Assembly (NCBI RefSeq): GCF_011397635.1
Contig: NC_064769.1
Location: 12,789,207 to 12,853,206 of the forward strand
Reading direction: 5' to 3'
From: Epinephelus fuscoguttatus
Taxonomy: Eukaryota > Chordata > Actinopteri > Perciformes > Serranidae
Length of the DNA: 64,000 nucleotides
The notes below the pieces were generated by a model. That model did not search any database and was not told where the DNA came from. It saw only the letters and a list, made by a program, of their open reading frames with translations. A program made the translations under genes and the position numbers. Shown piece after piece: positions 1 to 12,469 of the stretch. Each line of letters starts with the position of its first letter. Position 1 is the first letter of the stretch.

Positions 1-476
1 AATGGACGAACAGTGAGAACAGCCTGAGTTTGAACACAATATTGACATATTACCACCAGCTTGTTAGCAAGTAGTTGCTTTTTTACACATCCAGCAGTTA
101 AGGAGTCACTTATTTAGAGACATGTTTCTGGCTACCTGGTGAATGTTAGTCCAATATGCACTTTCTTTTAGCTCTGTTGTTGGTCTGCACCAAGTCTAGA
201 TGGAAATATATGGCTCTGCTATATGCTCCTCTTTGTTCACCAGCTAGTTGCTAGATTTGTCTGTCTGCCAAAAAGGTGTTATGCAGTCAGTTTTTAGAGC
301 TTTTTTTTCCTGCAGCCTAAAAACAACACTGAGAGTGCACCAGAACACTAAAGTTGTTGGTTGGACAGTTAAACAATGAGCTGAAACTTGCCATAAAACT
401 GTGTAAAGCAGCAAGGGGCTGAAGCTCTAGGTCATATGATAAATTGCTTCTAAAAAAAAACTAATATTATAACCAC
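1..476. other. non-coding, nothing recognised
   Basis: No reading frame with protein-like composition, no splice-flanked exon and no repeat that I recognise. The sequence is AT-rich intergenic DNA. Confidence 0.5.
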
Positions 477-1074
477 TTTAAAGGAATATTTCAGTCCCAA
501 ATGAACATTTTTCTATTATATATTCATGAAATTTTACTTACCCCATGTTATGCTGAATTTGTGAAGAAAACATGTTTCTTGGATGCATTCAGTGAATGAA
601 GAATCCAAATATGGAGTAAATTCCACATTTAACGACAGCAACTCTACATCAAAACATTTGTTTACAAACTCTCACACAACTCATGCAGTATAATCCCAGT
701 CTCATTCATCCAGTTGTACGCTCAGTACTTCCCAAACAGTCAGCCCTTTCTGACGGGGAACTGAACTAAAAGTGAATCTATGCTCTCCTCAAAGCCAGAC
801 TCCATTGACAAAAACAGCAATTTTAACTCGTTAACACAGGAGCTGCAGGTCTACTGCTGCCTCGATTGGTAGTTTGTTTGTGTTATTGTGTGACTTTGTT
901 GTTTTAAAGGGTTATCCTGGGTTCAGCAAAGTCACACAAACAAACTACCAATCAAGGCAGCAGTAGACCAGCACTTCCTGTGTTCAGTGAGGTAAAATTA
1001 TTGTTTTTGTCAATGGAGTCTGGCTTTGTATTGATATACAAATAGTCATTTGGGTGGGTTAAGTATTCTTTTAA
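477..1074. mobile_element. palindromic TTAA-type miniature element, family A, copy 1
   Basis: The left end reads TTTAAAGGAATATTTCAG and the right end is its approximate reverse complement (GTATTCTTTTAA). Inside, 790-898 and 927-1028 are near-perfect reverse complements (about 100 bp each) separated by a loop of about 28 bp; the left arm carries one extra 6-base stretch. TTAA at both ends fits a TTAA-targeting (Kolobok- or piggyBac-like) non-autonomous element; the superfamily is inference. Compared with the second copy at 53,455-54,790, the right half has lost roughly 300 bp. There is no coding capacity. Confidence 0.75.
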
Positions 1075-3002
1075 TTTTTTAGTGGACTTATGAATGTCAG
1101 AATTAATTGTATCTAGTGATATATTCCTCTGAGATCTTGTAGAGAGGGTGCAGAGGGGAGGGTCCAAAGAAAATACCAATAACACTAGGGAGGGCCTTAC
1201 ATTTTAAAAAGTGACCTATAATGTTTAGTCACCCTCCCCTCCCCATCTTGATCATTTCCATACAGTCCCCTACACTTTCCTTTTAGGAAAATCTTTGTGT
1301 AGGTAAGGCTAGTTTGCCTGCAGGAGAAATATTTTTCAATATGTAAAAGTGGAGCAGAGGAGTATTGGGCTGCGTAGCTTTTGCCTCTTTTCATTCCTGA
1401 CACATTTTTTGGCAGTCAGAGAGAATATTGACACAGGACCAACTTGGCACCATCGAAAAGGCGCAACACACTAGGAAGTTAGTCCGCACCTGTGTGAGTA
1501 TATAGAAGATGTACTGTACATACATACTGTAAGTGTGTGCACAGGTATGCAGGGTCTTAGATGTGAGAGAGAAATTGGCTGGATTGGGTGCTGTGAAATT
1601 CCACCTTCCAAGCTCCTCCCTCCATAAACAGTGCAGCCCGACAGCATGTACAGTAGGAAAAACCCTTATTTTAAATTCCAGGCCAGTTTTTCATTGAATT
1701 CACAGTATAATGAAATCCCACCTGAGTGTGCAATTCACCTCCTGATTAAATCCAACTTCAATTTCCGACTCACTGCTTATCATGTGTCAAACAGAGCCAT
1801 AATTCATTCTTATTCTGGACACAAGGCTCTGTATTGAATTTGGATTGGGCCACCAGAGACCAGGGTAGCCTAAGTGGAAACAGCAGAGCCTAGTGAAACC
1901 TGCTCTCTCTGGCATAAAATCAGTGTCCAGATTCCAGTGATGCCCTCTGTAAAAGGACTTCATTATGCTCTCAGAATATGGACTAGACAAATATTTGGCT
2001 TGGTCATTATGATGCTGTATCCACTCCCCCCATGGAACCAGGTCCTACACCAGGCTCAGTGTTTCTGCATCCCAGAGATGGCTCACCCTACCCCCCATCA
2101 GCCACTCTCTGTCTGCTTCCTGACACGAGCCAAATGGGAAGAAATACAATATGTATTTTCCGCATTACTGGAATATAAAAAGAAACAGAAACTGCCATTA
2201 GAGAATCATTGAACATTAGGAGAAGAATATCAATGGTTTTGATAATCAGAGGAGACTGGTATTGAGTGCTAGGGGGGCATTTTGAGGAAGAGCTTCCCTC
2301 AACTTTTAAATTACCCTGCAGTGCCTCTGTCTTTATCATTCTGACATAATTCAGAAGTGGTCAGGAAGTGTCACTCCCTTAGACCCCCAGATCCCTCCAA
2401 ACAGATGGTCTTTCACTCAGATTTCTCAGCTACTGCTCCACTACTCCCCTCTGCACCCTCCCTCCCTCCTTCCTCTCTTCACATACACATACACACACAT
2501 AAACACACACACACTTCTATCCCAGATTCCACTGATGAACAGCTAGAGCCATCTTTTTCCTACCTACAGTAAACTGTTTCCTCTTCACAAGGAGGGAAAC
2601 TCTGTACATATCTTTTGATGTAAAGGTCCTGCTCTAGACTTTAAAGGAATAGTTTGGCTTTTTTTTTTTTGCGCCTGGCAATTTCTGTAACTTCTCAAAA
2701 CCAACAAACATTCATGCCCACTTCATGCAACAACTAGCCAGCTGTGTGGAGGTGAGAAAGGAAGCAGGTTCTCGACTTCTCTACCCTCATTTTTCATTCA
2801 TTACACAACAATTCTTTTTTGTACAAATGAGTACAACTCTATAAATGCCTTCCAGGAAAGACAATGTGTGCAGTTATCTACATTTTTAAATAATGATAGC
2901 ATCTCACCCATGATGGTGAGGCTTTTCACTCCTCCTCTGGATCATTCAGAACAATGAGAAACACTTGTGCAGAATTAAGCACAAGGGATTGGAGACCAGG
3001 TT
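1075..3002. other. non-coding stretch with minor repeats
   Basis: No supported gene. The longest open stretch (1,874-2,212 plus) has no recognisable domain and no convincing splice context. A CA-rich microsatellite lies at about 2,482-2,516. A partial palindromic-element end (TTAAAGGAATAGTTTGGC) starts at about 2,641. Confidence 0.5.
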
Positions 3003-3272
3003 GGCTGGGGTGGCTGTGGCTCAGTTGGTAGAGCGTGTGTTCCACTTATTGGAAGATTGGCAGTTTAATCCCCAGCTCCTCAAGTCTGTAGGTCGAAGTA
3101 TCCTTGGGCAAGATAGTGGACCCCAAAGTGTGAGTGCGTGTGAATGATTAACTGATGAGCAGGTGGCACCTTCTAGTATCCTCGGCCACCAGTGTGAATG
3201 TGGCATACAGTATATAGTGCTCTGAGTGGTTGGAAGACTAGGTGCTATATAAATGCAGTCCATTACTGCCAA
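3003..3272 (+). repeat. tRNA-derived SINE (V-SINE-like)
   Basis: The head looks like a tRNA: an A-box-like TGGCTCAGTTGGTAGAGC near 3,016, followed by a decayed B box (GCAGTTTAATCCCC, expected near GGTTCGATCCC). The body contains the fish SINE phrases TCCTTGGGCAAGATA and GAGCAGGTGGCACCTT, and the tail is GCTATATAAATGCAGTCC. It is a dispersed retroposon and not a functional tRNA gene. A more decayed relative lies at about 20,160-20,345. Confidence 0.75.
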
Positions 3273-3429
3273 CTCAACTGCCAGGAAAATACTGGCATTG
3301 TATATTTCATCAAATCACAGGTATGTGTTATATTTGTAGATTTTATTTGAAGCAGATATGTTAAAACTTTCTAAGAAGAAGAAGAAGAAAATACATTTAG
3401 AGACTTTCACTCTGTTGTCATATGAACAC

Positions 3430-3700
3430 AGGCCCAAAATACACACACATGCACAAACAGGACCTATACATGCATTAAATGGAGAGGTGTCAGAGTGAGG
3501 GGGCCGCCCATGGACAGGTTTCCTGGGCCGTTGGGGGTTTGGTGCCTTGCTCAGGGGCACCTTGGCAGTGCCCAGTAGGCAAACTGGCACCTCTCCAGCG
3601 ACCAGTCCATGCTCCATATTTGGTTGGGACAGGGACGTGATCTGGCAACCCTCTGGTTCCCAACCCAGGTTCCTATGGCCTGGGCCACTGCTGCCCCAGT
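3430..3700 (-). repeat. SINE-like dispersed repeat, minus strand
   Basis: Read on the minus strand it starts with a tRNA-like head (GGCAGCAGTGGCCCAGGCC), runs through GAGGTGCCAGTTTGCC and TGAGCAAGGCACCAAACCC, and ends in a GTGTGTGT-rich tail. From memory, this arrangement is common in fish genomes. The open reading frames on both strands across it are by-products of its GC-rich body. Confidence 0.65.
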
Positions 3701-4059
3701 ATTTCAGTTTTCAGATTTATATTGTGACAGTGCTGTGGTTAACGTGTGGTTAGGTTTAGGCACAAAAACCGCTGGGTAAGGGTTTGGAAAACAGCACGTT
3801 TTGGCTTAAAATACCCTTTTTGGTCACCACAAACACGATTGTACACGTACCAAACTGTCATTGCTGATCTTGAACAGTGGTCTGCCGTTGTCTGAAGCCT
3901 GGCATCCACCTCACCCATCTTGCCCAGGTGTCACACCATCCACCACCCCCTCCTTCTCCTTATGGACTCATGCATGTAATCGGAACTACGTGATACGTAT
4001 AACAAACAAATGTAACATATCTGTGGTTTGCAGAAACGTACAATGTCAGCATTTTTTCG

Positions 4060-4112
4060 TGTATATACACAGTGTATGTGTTTGTGTGTGTGTATGTGTG
4101 TGTGTGTGTTTG
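4060..4112. repeat. TG-rich microsatellite
   Basis: Interrupted TG repeat (TGTGTGTATGTGTGTGTG) near 4,083-4,110. Its minus-strand reading gives the Thr-His-rich part of a 162-codon open frame that I reject as a gene. Confidence 0.85.
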
Positions 4113-5563
4113 AATTATTGCCGTTAACTGTCCTGTAAAGCAGAACTGCCTTGGAATCACTCTCAGATGGTCCTGATAATGGGATATTATCTGACTCACT
4201 GTGGCCGCAATGACTGCAGGAAATTGGGGAATTTTCCTATGGACACTAGTCATGGGGCCATATGACCCTGTGTCCTGTCCATACCAGTGAGATAACTTCC
4301 TCTTCTGGACAGTGACACAAGCCATGCCTATTAGTATGGCCAAGCTGTTTCTTCTTATCAAAGAGACCCTAACTTGGAGCTTGGAGTCCTGACACAGCAA
4401 AATGTGGCTTACAGTACTGCTCTTAGCCCGAAGCAAAGGGCTTTCCATTTATGACATCTCCAGCATATTTCATAGGTTTACAGATAAGAGGACTATATTT
4501 TCTTAGATCTGCTGTTGAGAGAGATAAACGGGGTTTCCTGTGGCAAAGCAAGCCCTGTGGCAAATCTTCCTCATTCTTTCCCATTAAATGCATTTATTTC
4601 TAAATCTATCAGCTTGGCCTCCATTTATCAAAACCTCTTTAAGAAAAGAGAGAGAGAGTGGACAGATTTAGGATTTATCCATTCAAATTTAAGCCTCCCA
4701 GCTGGGATGTCATGAGGCTTTAACGTGCTGCAGAGCTGTCCCAGGTGAGTGGAAGGGCTTATTTGAGCAGATGTACTTGTGCTCAGCTTTGTTGCATCCA
4801 GCAGAGCACATAGGCTAAGGCCCATGCAGGAGATTGGCAGAGCTCTGACTTTACTGCCAATCTTAACTCCTTTACCCCCTCTTTCCTGCTCTTTCACTTC
4901 TAATGCTGGTTCTCTTTTACTATTTCTGTGACCCTACCTCTACCTCCTGCCTTTCATATGCCACGGGAGAAATCCAAGTTTGGAAGGGAGAGAGGAAGAG
5001 CTTATCCTTTCTTAAGTCCACGAAACTCTCACTGCAAAAGCCCTCAGGGCTATATAATAAACATTTCATTTCCTCTGGCAAGCAATAGGAAGGCTTATAT
5101 CATGTAAAAGGGTAGAAATAGCGGCTGAAAAATGCTTGTCACTCTGTGTTTCTCAGGCCAGGTTCATTCCTCCAATTGAAGGTTGGATCACTGCATGAAG
5201 AGGCTTTTCATTTTGAAGGACATTTGGTTATCTTATTACAGAGGGATATACATGCCTTATTTTAAACAGAGTAAATAAAGAAGGGCATGTTTTATTCAAA
5301 GATATAGGGTCAGATGAATCACATAAGGAATATTGTATCTAGGTCAGGGGTCTGTTATGAGAGATGACTGCACAATGTTGGTGAACGAATTTAATACCCA
5401 AATAAAAGCAGTAAAAAATTTAAAACCTTTCTGTATCAGACTTTTTATGTCACTTCTCAAAGTACCCTCTTACAAACTTTACAAAAAAATCACATGCAAT
5501 AATTTGTATAATACTGAACAAACTAGCACCCAGCAAATGGCATCACCATGTTATGTACTTAAT
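4113..5563. other. non-coding, nothing recognised
   Basis: Only short open frames without protein-like composition. No repeat family that I recognise with confidence. Confidence 0.45.
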
Positions 5564-6317
5564 GTAAAGTTATGGAGGTTAAGTTTAGGAAAAGAAACAT
5601 GGTTAGGTATCATAAAGTTACGTAGGCTAGGTTTAGGTGAGTAAAGTTAAATAGGTTAGGTTATGGAAAAGAAAAATGGTTTGGCATGGTAAAGTTACGT
5701 AAGTTAGGTTTAGGAAAACAAAGGGGTCAGGCATAGCAAAGTAGGTTAGGTTTGGACAAAAAATGGTCAGGCGTCGTTAAGTTATGTAGGTTAGGTTTAG
5801 GACAAGAAAAGTGGCGGGGCATGATAAAGTTATGTAGGTTAGGTTCAAGACAAAAAACATGGCCGGGTGTGGTAAAGTTATGTAGGTTAGGCTTAGGAAA
5901 AGAAAAGTGGTCGGGCGTGGTAAAATTACATAGATCAGGGTTAGGACAAGAAAAATGGTCTGGTGTGGTAAAGTTACGTAGGTTAGGTATAAGGCAAGAA
6001 AAATGGTTGAGTGTAGTTAAGTTATGTAGGTTAGGTTAGGACAAGAAAAATGGTCAAATGTGGTTAAGTTAAGGATAGGTTTAGGAGAAGAAAAATCGTT
6101 GTGTTTGGTAAAGTTACGTAGGTTAGGTTTAGGAAAAAGAAAAGTAGTCAGGTCTGCTGAAGTTATGTCGTGGTTGGGAGTGGTAAAGTTACGTAGATTA
6201 GTTTTAGGAAAAGAAAAGTGGTTTGGCATGGTAAAATTACGTAGGTTAGGTGTGGGAGAAGAAAAATGGTTAGGCGTGATAAAGCTACGAGGAGGTTGGG
6301 TTTAGGAAAAGAAATGG
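5564..6317 (+). repeat. 48-bp-unit minisatellite with telomere-like core
   Basis: About 15 diverged tandem copies of a 48-bp unit whose core is GTAGGTTAGGTTTAGGAAAA, followed by GAAAA(A/G)TGGTCGGGCGTGGT. Because 48 is divisible by three, frames stay open on both strands: KLCRLGLGKEKWSGVV-like repeats on plus, LRNFT-like repeats on minus. These are artefacts of the period. Units vary by substitutions and small length changes (the fourth is shortened), which argues against protein-level selection. The core resembles GGTTAGGTTTAGG sequences scattered elsewhere in the window (about 3,750, 9,450 and 28,208). Confidence 0.9.
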
Positions 6318-7959
6318 TGATGATTAAAATAGCTCAAAGTTCATGTGGTTTCACACTTTCCCGAACACTGGTCTCCTGGGGGAAAGTCCTGTGTTTATTT
6401 GACCCACCTTCTTAAGTGGACATGTGCTATTTATACTACTTCCTTCTTTGCTTCTGTCAGCGCATTGATCATGTGATCACAGCCTTCCTGATTATGTTAA
6501 GTCATACACAAATTACTGGCTCATCATTACTGCATTACATATGAATGGTGGTGCAATACTTTTTGTAGGTATACATATAAACAGTGCATGAGAACAGCCC
6601 GAACTACTCCAGTTGTTTAATCATTGTCAGTAATATTAAGCAAAACTTTTCTTGACCTGCTTTAATTGTTTATATGTGATATTCCAGTCAATCGGAATAT
6701 TCATCTTTTGACATTTGGTCATAAAAACGGGTTCAAAAGACCTTTCACAAACCTTTTACCTATTATTAAATATTATTACAGAGTTAGGTTGGCAGATGGG
6801 ATTTTTTTTTTGGGATACAGTAAGTTTTTGGATCTGTACTTCTGTGCGAAGAAGCCAAGCCACACATCCCATAGTGGTGGGAATAAGACCACACTGATTT
6901 TTAAATCTGTCTTCCTAGAAGGAGACTTTGGATCACTTTGAAGTACTTGGTGAGAGAACCCTTGCTCTGTGCTTTTTCCCATTCGTCCTCCATCATCTTG
7001 ACACTAAGATCCTCCCATCTCCGTGTAGTTTTAAAAAATATTAAGGAAGCCACCCCATCCCGTCAACATGCCTCAGGCTGAACTTAATGACCCTAAATTG
7101 TACCTTTGGAGCATATATTAAAAACTCAAGGTATATTTTCCATGAAAATCAAAGCGACATGAACAGCAGTGATTGAATCATAAGCCAGAAAAACATGGGA
7201 AAAAGTAGAACAAAGCAGCTCTGTCAGCTGTAGTGATTTTTCATGCCGGCGCAAAGATGCTCGCCTGCAGCTCTGACAAGCTGGTATTTTCCTGACTTTC
7301 AAATGTTCATTTGGCAACCTTTGCCTGCTCATTTAGCAGTATTGTGCCCTTTGAAGTGGGCATGGCGTAGGAGTGGGTGGTGCTTGAGATGCACCAGAGT
7401 GGGAGTTCCAACTAAATGTGGTAGCCCAAGGTGAGGCGTCAGTATGGTGGAAATTGAGTATGACGCTGGACTCTATACGAGGACCACATCTTTCAGCCAA
7501 TAATTTAATAGTCCTTTAATAATGTAGATATTTGCAGCAGGTCCTATATAAATGCTCTGCCCCCTCTTTGGCTAGAATAACACAGGGACCCTTTACACTT
7601 TTCTCCCCTTAGTGCCAGACTGTCAATTATTCTAACAGATTGTTACACTCAACACACATTACCATTTGCTCCCCAGCCAAAATAAATACTAGTAATGATA
7701 ATACTTAGGTTTCCTGCATTTACCTGCAGTGTATTTAGGCATGAAACACAGCCATCTTCCATGCTGCTGCTAAACCATCACACAGTATGCAGGATGGCTA
7801 GAGGATCAGAGGAATATGATGTTTCCATCAGACTGTATGCTTATTTTCTTCTGGACAAATAAGCACCCATTGCTGCTCTTACCCCTTCATTCTTACAGTT
7901 TCTAATCTGAGAGCTGCACCTTGCCTTTAGCCGCTTTCAGCTCCCATCTTCAAGGTTTG
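6318..7959. other. non-coding, nothing recognised
   Basis: No supported exon. Short open frames at 6,666-6,941 and 7,126-7,434 lack conserved motifs and splice context. Confidence 0.45.
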
Positions 7960-8770
7960 ATTGTTGAATTACGTAGTCTCCATGTCCCTGGATTACCTCA
8001 TCCTTGTAGCCACGCTAACAGTGTGGCTCTGGAGATGGCAATGTCAGTCTGTTGGTTAGTGAGTTGGTTCACCACTTTGGTACAGACTGAAATATTTAAA
8101 AAACTACTGAATGGATTTCCATAAAGTTTTGTACAAACATTCATGATCTCCAGATAATGTTCCTGGCTGATTTTGGTGATCTTCAGACTTCAGCAGATTA
8201 ACATTTGAGTTTCATAATGAAGTATCTTGGCAAATATTTAACAGATGAAATTTGCTTCAGGCAAGCCCATTCAAGCTCTCTTGAGGATGAATCCTAGTGA
8301 CACTGATGACTAACTTCCAGCAGCCCCAGTGGGTCAAAGTTTTCATTGATTCTATGAAGTGAAATCATAAATATCTACCAGAGGGACTGGCTCAAAATTC
8401 TGCACAGACATTCATGGTTTCCAGATGCTAGATGCTCATGGGTGCTGTGAACCTCTGACCTTTTCTCTAGTGCCACCAGCAGGTTGACATTTTTGGTTCA
8501 GAGTGAAATTTCTATGTGCACTATGTGATGGATCGCCATGACATTTGGCACAGATATTCATGTTCCCCACAGGATGAATCCTACTGACTTTGGTGATACC
8601 CTGACTTTTCATCTTGTGCCATCATCAAGTCAAAGTCCGTCCTTTGGTGTATGACCAAATACAAGCAAAAGTAATGACATCCCCACTGACCTAAGTTGTA
8701 CTTTGTGTGCAGTGCTAATTAGCAGATGTTATGCTGCTATGCTAAACCTGGCTCATAAAACATCATCATT
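7960..8770 (+). repeat. dispersed repeat family R1, long copy with internal repetition
   Basis: Phrases such as TGAATGGATTTCCAT, CATTCATG, AGGATGAATCCTA and GGTGTATGACCAAATAC recur within this stretch and again at 31,314-31,695 and 12,470-12,680. The copy here holds about three successive variants of an ATTCATG...GATGAATCCTA module. The family is common in teleost genomes (from memory); I cannot assign its class. No coding capacity. Confidence 0.6.
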
Positions 8771-9254
8771 TAAGGCTAGCAGGTCCTTAACTTAGTCCAT
8801 CTCCCTGCATGTTGCATTAGATGTGAGACATCTGCCTGGACTTCCCTGGCTGATTGTGACCTTCCCTATCTGGGGGTGTGCGGGTGGTTGACTCACCACC
8901 AGGCCACTGCTCTTGCTCCTCGTGACCAGCTCGCTTGGACGGGACGATTCTGCAGGACACCCCTCGGGTGCTGTTTCATCGGACTAGTCAGCTGGCCAGC
9001 TCTCTCCTTTTGGTTGTTCAGAGTGAATGTGTATTTACATGGATAATTTGTGGGGTCAAATGGTTTCTCAGTCTCTTTTGTCTTCAGAGTGTCTTTCCTC
9101 TGGCATCTCCCTTGTGACGTGTCCGTTCAGCTCAATGGCCTCCCTAGCTCTCGCTCCAGGTGCAGCTAAAAACAGCTAATGAGTCATTACCACCAACCCC
9201 CAAGTGTGATGTCACCTGCCTAAACCACAGCCACAAAACATTCACTAAACTGGG

Positions 9255-9570
9255 TCCATGTCATTGGTTCGACAGCCCATTGGTTCGACATCCCGTTAGT
9301 CCGACTGTCCGCGGTGCTGAACGGCTCGCGGCGGGCGTGTGGTGCGCCGCGACCGGCTTGAGGTGGAGCAGGCTCACGGCTTATGTGTTTGTCACTTTCT
9401 TTTTCATTTTAACCCACACCATGATCTTTTTCTGACCCTAACCAAGTGGTTTTTGTGCCTAAACCTAACCAGACCTTAACCACAGGGCATCATGACGATT
9501 TCGGAACGGACTTCGGAACAATGAGTTTAATATGGTCGGAACAATGGGTTGTCGAACCAATGGGCAGTTC
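9255..9570. mobile_element. inverted-repeat element with GC-rich core
   Basis: The left end carries two tandem CCCATTGGTTCGACA-like motifs; the right end carries the reverse complement (TTGTCGAACCAATGGG at about 9,547). Between them is a short GC/CpG-rich segment (9,305-9,380) and a CCTAAACCTAACC segment. This is the form of a non-autonomous inverted-repeat DNA element. The open frame 9,160-9,435 across it has no recognisable domain. Confidence 0.6.
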
Positions 9571-9599
9571 CCCACTAAACTACCAATAAAGCTATCATA

Positions 9600-9745
9600 A
9601 CACACATGTTAGCATGCTGACCTAAGATAGTGAACCTTGTAAATATTACCTGCCAAACATCAGCATGTTAGCGTTGTCACTGTGACCATGTTAGCATGCT
9701 GATGTTGGCATTTAGTTAAGTGTACACAACAGCTTGCTTAGCTGT
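9600..9745. repeat. fragment of ATGTTAGCATGCTGA-type dispersed repeat
   Basis: Repeated TGTTAGCATGCTGA motifs, also seen within R1-type sequence at 31,530-31,640. Probably a piece of the R1 family. Confidence 0.5.
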
Positions 9746-9944
9746 TAACTCTTGAGCTGTGTTCAAAATATCATAGTAACATAGTATACATACTAAGTAT
9801 GATGTAAAATTGAGTGGGTAGTGCGTTCACACAGCATAGTATGTGGATTCTGTGTATGCCCATATATATAGGCTACTTACATTAGCCACAATTTCTGAAA
9901 ATGAGACATGAGCATAAATAATATGATAATACCTAGATACAGAA

Positions 9945-10420
9945 CCCCAGGATGGCGCCAATTCAGTTCAATGGAATTGCTCACCAAAAAAAGTTTCTAG
10001 TTTGCCGGTTTACTTTCATGGTGAGCAGCCCACTGAATATGCGCAGTAGTATTTCTCCTGCTGGCCCTCCCGCGAGTTCCCGCTGGGCTCATAGACGAGG
10101 AAATTTTTTCAAATATAAAACCTCCATAGATCAAAATTTTGTAGTACATGGAGTCATAATTGACCTTGTTTGCAGTTTGAGGTGTCCTGTAAACAGTTTT
10201 ACAGGCATGTCTTTTACAGTGGTGGTCCATGGGGAAAATGCTTTTCGGGCCGCACAGGATTTTTTCACTGCAGTGGCCACTGGGAAAAATTGGAAGCAAG
10301 GATAAGCTGTGTTTGCGGTGGCCAGGCCGTGAGCAAGGCTATTTAATGAAGGCTGGGACATGGTCTTTGACCCCATGGGAGCTATGGAGTATGACACATG
10401 CACAATGGAACTTGAACTGT
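9945..10420. repeat. probable dispersed repeat with overlapping non-gene frames
   Basis: A moderately GC-rich block (GATGGCGCCAATTCAGTTCA onward) with open frames on both strands, the longest being 117 codons at 9,952-10,305 and 127 codons at 10,229-10,612. None contains a recognisable domain. I recall this block as a common fish interspersed sequence but cannot prove it here; no second copy was seen in the window. Confidence 0.35.
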
Positions 10421-10619
10421 GATATTGGAGGGTTACAGAAGATGGTGCTAGAAATAAAGGGATGGGATCTGCTCAGGTGCTCATTGGGTGCGCTCTTTTT
10501 AACCTCCTTGGGTGCACTTGGCCTGGCAGAACTTTGGTTAGGCCTTGGCTTGAATGCACGGCAGCCAATATACAATAGTCCTTTAGTCTTTTTCACAGTG
10601 GTCTTTTATTAAGGACCTT

Positions 10620-12469
10620 TTCAGTGACTGCGGAATTGTAATTCTCATCCATATCTTTATTTTTCATATAAAATATGTTCCAGCCCGAGGCCGACTGCGG
10701 ATGCCTCAGTGAAACAAATCAATTATCCCCACAGTGACTTCTTCTCCTTTTTAAATTCCTTGGACAAGTCTGTGTTGTTTTGGATCGTAATAAGTTTTTT
10801 ACCGACAGTCATGTGATGCATGTGTCTTGCTTGAGTATACTTCGGTGTCTGTTTGTAATGGCATAGGCTGTTTAATTATTCATTTAGAAGGCAGTACACA
10901 GTACATACAGACTGAGTATGCAATAGGCATATACAATTACAAACATGGTGTTGTTATGTTGTTGATGTTGTTGTGGTATGCTGTTTCTGAGAACATATAG
11001 TACCTTCCCGGACAGCTCTAAACACTTTGCGTGTTTCTCTCTTTCTTTTTTTTAAAGACCAATCATTCCTTTATCCGAAAACCCGTTTGTTTTGTTGTAA
11101 AATAAGAGAAGTATTTTCATTTTGCCAGAGGAATGTACAGAGGCACGTCGTTGTGAGAGCGTATAAATGATAATGATACAGCAGAATCCGACCTTTAGGA
11201 TGCAGAGACTCTGTGAGAACGCAGGGAGAATTGCTGGGTGTGGATGGTAGGCCCAGCTTGATGTGCCCACAAAGACATCTGTGAAAAGGACTGAGGGCTA
11301 TTGGATTGAAGGATGACAAAATATTTTTGTTGATTAAAAGCACCACAATTGCACTAATTTCTAGAGGATGTTTTGCAGCTATTTATGTCGTTCCAATAAC
11401 ACCTGTTCCAAATGTTTCATCATCCCATGCCTAATAACCAAGTATGTCATGTCAAGAGTCAGATCATTTCAGTTCCAGCTGAAAACATTATGATATTAGA
11501 GACACAAAGACTGTTTGTATATGCCTGCAGTGGTCAAATTAAATCTGCATAATTTCCTTCCTGTAAAACATTGTTGAATGGTTTTATGACTCAATAAGTG
11601 TTAGAATCTGGAAACGATCATTTTTAAAACTCAGCATTAAAACAGATGCAAGTTTGGAGGCGAGTAATACCTCATCAGAATATTTAGGAAATAATTACAA
11701 CACAGTATGAATAACTGCCTCTCTTGGACAGAATAAATGAGCTTGTTCCATAACATCACTGTAACTGTAACTGCTTTTATTGCACATTTCCACCGTCTCG
11801 CCTCACATTGTCTTCATTGTGCTTTTCTGCTGGTTTCCACTTTCTCATCCAGCGAGTGACACATGAGAAGATTTACGGTAATGGGCAGGGTTAATCTGAA
11901 AGAGACCATTTGGATGTCATGAACCTTAAAGCATGTGCATTGGTGTGTAATGCACCAAAAATCCTATTTATTCATTAGTTTACCTACTTTTTAAAAAATT
12001 GTCTTACTGTTGGTCTTTCATTGGCTTCTTAACCTTCTGTGGGATGTGGCCCCATTTTTAGGTCCCTAAAACCTCATAAACCCAGCAATTCAAATGTTTT
12101 CCTGCATGTGGAGTTTAACATACTTTTCTATTCTATTTCAGGAGAACTTTATACACCCTGATTTATAAGATAAAGGCTGAAACTTGTAGCCTGAGAGGAG
12201 GATTGTAAAGCTGTTTAGTCAGAGTTGTTTATACTGTGGTCACGTTAAGGTCAAGTTAAACTGACACAAAGCAGGAAGGAGCACAAATTACCACAGTAGC
12301 AGACACATACTACAAGTCATCCCAGTTTCTGCAGTGAAGGTTTTTCTATGAGTCACAATTTTGGAAATGAAAATCCAGGATTTCCCTAAATTTCTACTGA
12401 ACGAGTAAGGTTAACTCTCTGCGCTCCTTTACTGGAATAACACCTCTAGTTTTATCTTCAATTCTTCAA
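10620..12469. other. non-coding, nothing recognised
   Basis: AT-rich sequence with only short open frames (for example 11,052-11,346 minus). No exon or known repeat was seen. Confidence 0.45.

Noticed and set aside
3003-3090. Possible tRNA gene with A- and B-box-like sequence
   Set aside because: The B box is decayed and the sequence continues into a SINE body and tail. The heads at 17,030 and 29,550 are likewise retroposons.
3960-4448. 162-codon minus-strand frame, among the longest outside the real genes
   Set aside because: Its centre is a translated TG microsatellite, it has no domain, and nothing suggests exon boundaries.
5752-6305. Long repetitive open frames (KLCRLGLG-type on plus, PNLRNFT-type on minus)
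   Set aside because: They follow from a 48-bp minisatellite period divisible by three. Units vary by length changes and no start or splice context exists.
10229-10612. 127-codon plus frame overlapping minus frames
   Set aside because: No recognisable domain, frames open on both strands, and the block looks like an interspersed repeat.
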